DNA from: Brasenia schreberi
Taxonomy: Eukaryota > Streptophyta > Magnoliopsida > Nymphaeales > Cabombaceae
Direction of reading: 5' to 3'
Length of the DNA stretch: 64,000 nucleotides
Assembly (NCBI GenBank): GCA_036023115.1
Contig: JAYKKT010000046.1
Coordinates: 6,018,501 to 6,082,500, forward strand
Positions 61,525-64,000 of this stretch are shown in pieces. A model generated the notes under the pieces. The model was not told the DNA's origin. It made no database searches and worked only from the letters and a program-made list of their open reading frames with translations. Numbering within the stretch: position 1 is the stretch's first letter; the number at the start of each line of letters is the position of its first letter. The position numbers and the translations under genes were made by a program.

Positions 61525-61810
61525 GGCAATTATGGGCTCGACCTAGAAAATCTCTGACTAGGTCGGGGGGTTTGGCACCCAAGTTGGATCTGGGTTGTCC
61601 AAAAGTGAATTGACAAAAACATCATGTCAACTCCGGGTAGACCCAAACCAAATTGAACATGAACCTAAATGTGTATATAATGCATTATTTTATTCATTTA
61701 CATTTATAAATTTGCATATTTTACGTTATATGCACATATACACATAGAATATATAGTATATGTTCTATATATAACATACGCATGTGTTTATTTTGCACAT
61801 TATATATATA
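61525..61810 (+). repeat. Dispersed element GGCAAT + TACATA-like tail, copy 3 (diverged)
   Basis: Starts ACAGGAGTGGCAATTATGGG followed by CTCGACC, has GGGTAGACCCAAACCAA and AACATGAACCTAAATGTG, and passes into TATATGCACATATACACATA repeats. Same order as copies 1 and 2 but more diverged. Confidence 0.4.
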
Positions 61811-61960
61811 GTAATTTAATCCTACCAATCTTTGACACATGCACACTCATTGCTTTTGAGTGACATTAGTATAATAACAAAGTTTTTACTTTTTAAAAGT
61901 TTTTTAAAAACTTCAAAATTATATTCGTACTACTCAAAAGGAACGGATGAACATGGGGCA

Positions 61961-61999
<39 letters not shown>

Positions 62000-62155
62000 G
62001 GGGTTTGAGGCGGTGAACTTGAACCCAACCGGGGATCTGTATTGGTCTTGAACAACCAATGGCTCAAGGAAGTGACTCGACCGAAACACATCTACAAAGC
62101 CGGTTTAATAGACAAGATTCACATCTAAAGGGAGTACGTACCTTATTGTAGAGCA

Positions 62156-62247
62156 GCACGAGCACAATCTTCTTCACCCATCAGCATTTCTTGAGATGGA
62201 TGTGGATGGGCATGGTTTGTTAAGCAATTCTTAAGCACTTGAACACT
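62156..62247 (-). other. Exon-like open stretch, unknown
   Basis: After an ATAATCACAG acceptor (62248-62257 region) the minus strand reads VQVLKNCLTNHAHPHPSQ then EMLMGEEDCARAALQ and a TAA. Composition is gene-like and it might be the last exon of an unknown gene; a second open stretch at 63440-63365 (LIVELWQQGWIALDPQKIM) ends at a GTGACC that could be a donor. No family was recognised for either. Confidence 0.2.
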
Positions 62248-62544
62248 GTGATTATGAAAAGCCGGCTCTCGTACGTATTATAGGCAAACAGCCGTTGGAA
62301 TATGCAGTACAGATAATAGGAAAAATGATTTCAAATATATTTCCCTTTTCTTTATAATATATATATATACACACACATACATATGTATGTACATTTTGGT
62401 TAATTCTATGTTTTAAGCAATGGAATTCAAAGTTGAAGATAAAAGGTATTGTCATTTTTTTATTTTCTTCTAATCAGTCACAAAATTCGTGTATTTAAAT
62501 TTTAGGTACTGAGTCTTATTTAGATGAAATGTAAACTATTAACA

Positions 62545-62757
62545 AACCAGAAACCAAGCGTTGTCCCGTACTAAATGGAGTCGGCTGTAAAAAAAGCCAC
62601 AACATCCACGACTCGCCAAACCCATACCACACCCAGGAGAACCCATCGAACACCTGCCAACCACACCACACTCAGGAGAACCTACCGGCCACCCCGACCG
62701 GACAACCCATTACCACCAAACCCCAACCCGACACCCGGAATCCCAACCCCGACTAAA
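62545..62757 (+). repeat. RTE-tail trace and C-rich, G-poor repeat
   Basis: CCCGTACTAAATGGAGTCGG at about 62563-62583 matches the inverted RTE 3' end. It is followed by about 165 bases of C- and A-rich sequence with a partial tandem repeat (ACACCCAGGAGAACCCAT / ACACTCAGGAGAACCTAC). The plus strand is open with a Thr/Pro/Arg-rich frame, most likely non-coding. Confidence 0.45.
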
Positions 62758-62759
62758 TT

Positions 62760-64000
62760 CTAAATCATTGTTTTGCTTTAACATACTTTAGGATTTATGC
62801 AATAAAGCAACACATTTCCCATAATTTTCTTTCAGTATTTATAAGTTTTTTTAAAAATGCTCATATCTTATTTCTTAAACTTAATCAAACAAAGTTCATA
62901 TGATCGCCTCTTCAAATGTTCAAACACCTTCCTCTCTTCCTCTTTCATTTTCTTTTAGTGTCATATTAATTCTATTTAATATTTTCATTGTCAAGTGGGG
63001 TTTTTAAATGCATAGGTAGAATTATATATGAAGAAGGAAACTTACACAGGATAATATGCAAAAGAGATTCTATGCAGATAAAACTAGGGTTGTTTATGGT
63101 TCAAGTTCTAGGCTCAACCTCGAACAAAAACTAGTACAATTCTTCTTAGTTTTTTTCAGAAACAAACCGAACCATTATAAATGATAGAAATGAACAAATA
63201 CTTTGATTCCCGATCCATTCGGTTGCAAACCATGGTTCTCCTTACAGGAAAGCTAAACGACATCCCTTAAGTTTACAATGATTAATCTTAGGACGTAAAA
63301 GAAAAAAGAAAAGTTATATTTATTTAATATTGGTTATATTTTAGAAGGTCACCTCATAATTTTCTGTGGATCAAGAGCAATCCAACCCTGCTGCCAAAGC
63401 TCAACAATAAGATGATGAATTATATGAAAGTTTTGGAAAAAGATAGCCTTACTCACACACACAACTATACCTAGGAAAATCAGCTGCCCACCATTGACAT
63501 GCTCACTTATGTTCATCTATTGTTTTTCGGTTATATAAGTATAGTTTAAAAAAATTTAAGTGTTTTTGAAAAGGTATATAAGACAATATTATTAAACGCG
63601 TAACTCCTAAAAATAATAATTAAACATGAGTAAGCAGCATCAACTGAAATCCAATCAGTATATGAACCAAACAAAACCACAAAGCAGAAAAACCAAACCA
63701 GGGTTTCTTTGGACAATCCCTAGCTACAACTTAATGTCCAATAACAAAATTAGAACAACTCCCCCATATTGTTTTCTATTCTAATATTACTTTCCTTGTC
63801 TTGGTATTCTTGAGTTAATTATAACGTGAAAGAACTGTGTACTTTTACAGATGCTGTCATGCTTTCATATGTATGTGCACCCAAAAGATTACAATGCAAT
63901 CTTCACGTGTCCCCTTTGTCTCCACTTACATCACATAATTATACCACATAAATAAAAAGTCATAAAAAAGAAAAACTTAGTCAATTTCATTATATAATAT
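62760..64000. other. No recognised gene
   Basis: A/T-rich sequence to the right edge. Apart from the short open stretch at 63365-63440, no coding or repeat pattern stood out. Confidence 0.4.

Overview
The window is plant nuclear DNA, A+T-rich and full of transposable elements, with intron-rich genes. Each recognisable gene has a land-plant family: type-B response regulator, plant MACPF protein, cyclin L, PLS-class PPR protein and SKOR/GORK outward K+ channel. The protein sequences suit an angiosperm. The frequent (TA)n(GA)n tracts, tRNA-derived SINE relics and RTE LINEs with TTG tails do not let me name the species. All exon structures below were worked out by hand from splice sites, reading phase and family knowledge. 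No alignment was run.

Layout. 0-1.4 kb: last exon and 3' UTR of a type-B response regulator (+). 2.3-8.1 kb: decayed MACPF gene of the CAD1/NSL1 family (-), with two frameshifts and missing segments, expanded by simple repeats and SINE relics. 8.7-9.0 kb: a MITE-like unit between two (TA)n tracts. 10.76-11.14 kb: fragment of a TcdA-like E1 protein gene (-). 12.2-12.5 kb: a 140-bp tandem duplication. 13.6-14.4 kb: decayed Ty1/copia 3' end with LTR. 18.70-22.02 kb: complete 8-exon cyclin-L gene (-), 438 aa, whose leader may start near 27.5 kb on the far side of a Tourist-like MITE and a 2.8-kb RTE LINE. 31.87-33.30 kb: single-exon PPR gene (+). 33.35-38.34 kb: a 5'-truncated RTE insertion (15-bp target duplication) that was itself hit by a 4.36-kb copia element with two LTRs and a 5-bp target duplication. 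39.1-40.9 kb: another degraded RTE (-). 41.65-57.43 kb: complete 13-exon SKOR/GORK channel gene (-), 820 aa, with a 6.8-kb first intron full of repeats. 57.4-64 kb: no recognised complete gene; promoter-like sequence, repeats and transposon relics.

The genes do not form a pathway; this is ordinary plant gene order with lineage-specific transposon load. I found no convincing new multi-gene system. The points most worth a second look are the nested RTE/copia insertion next to the PPR poly(A) signal, the decoy splice donor made by a 120-bp duplication inside the channel gene, the (TA)n-bounded MITE-like unit, the dispersed GGCAAATCGG/TACATA repeat family, and the decay of the MACPF and TcdA-like genes.
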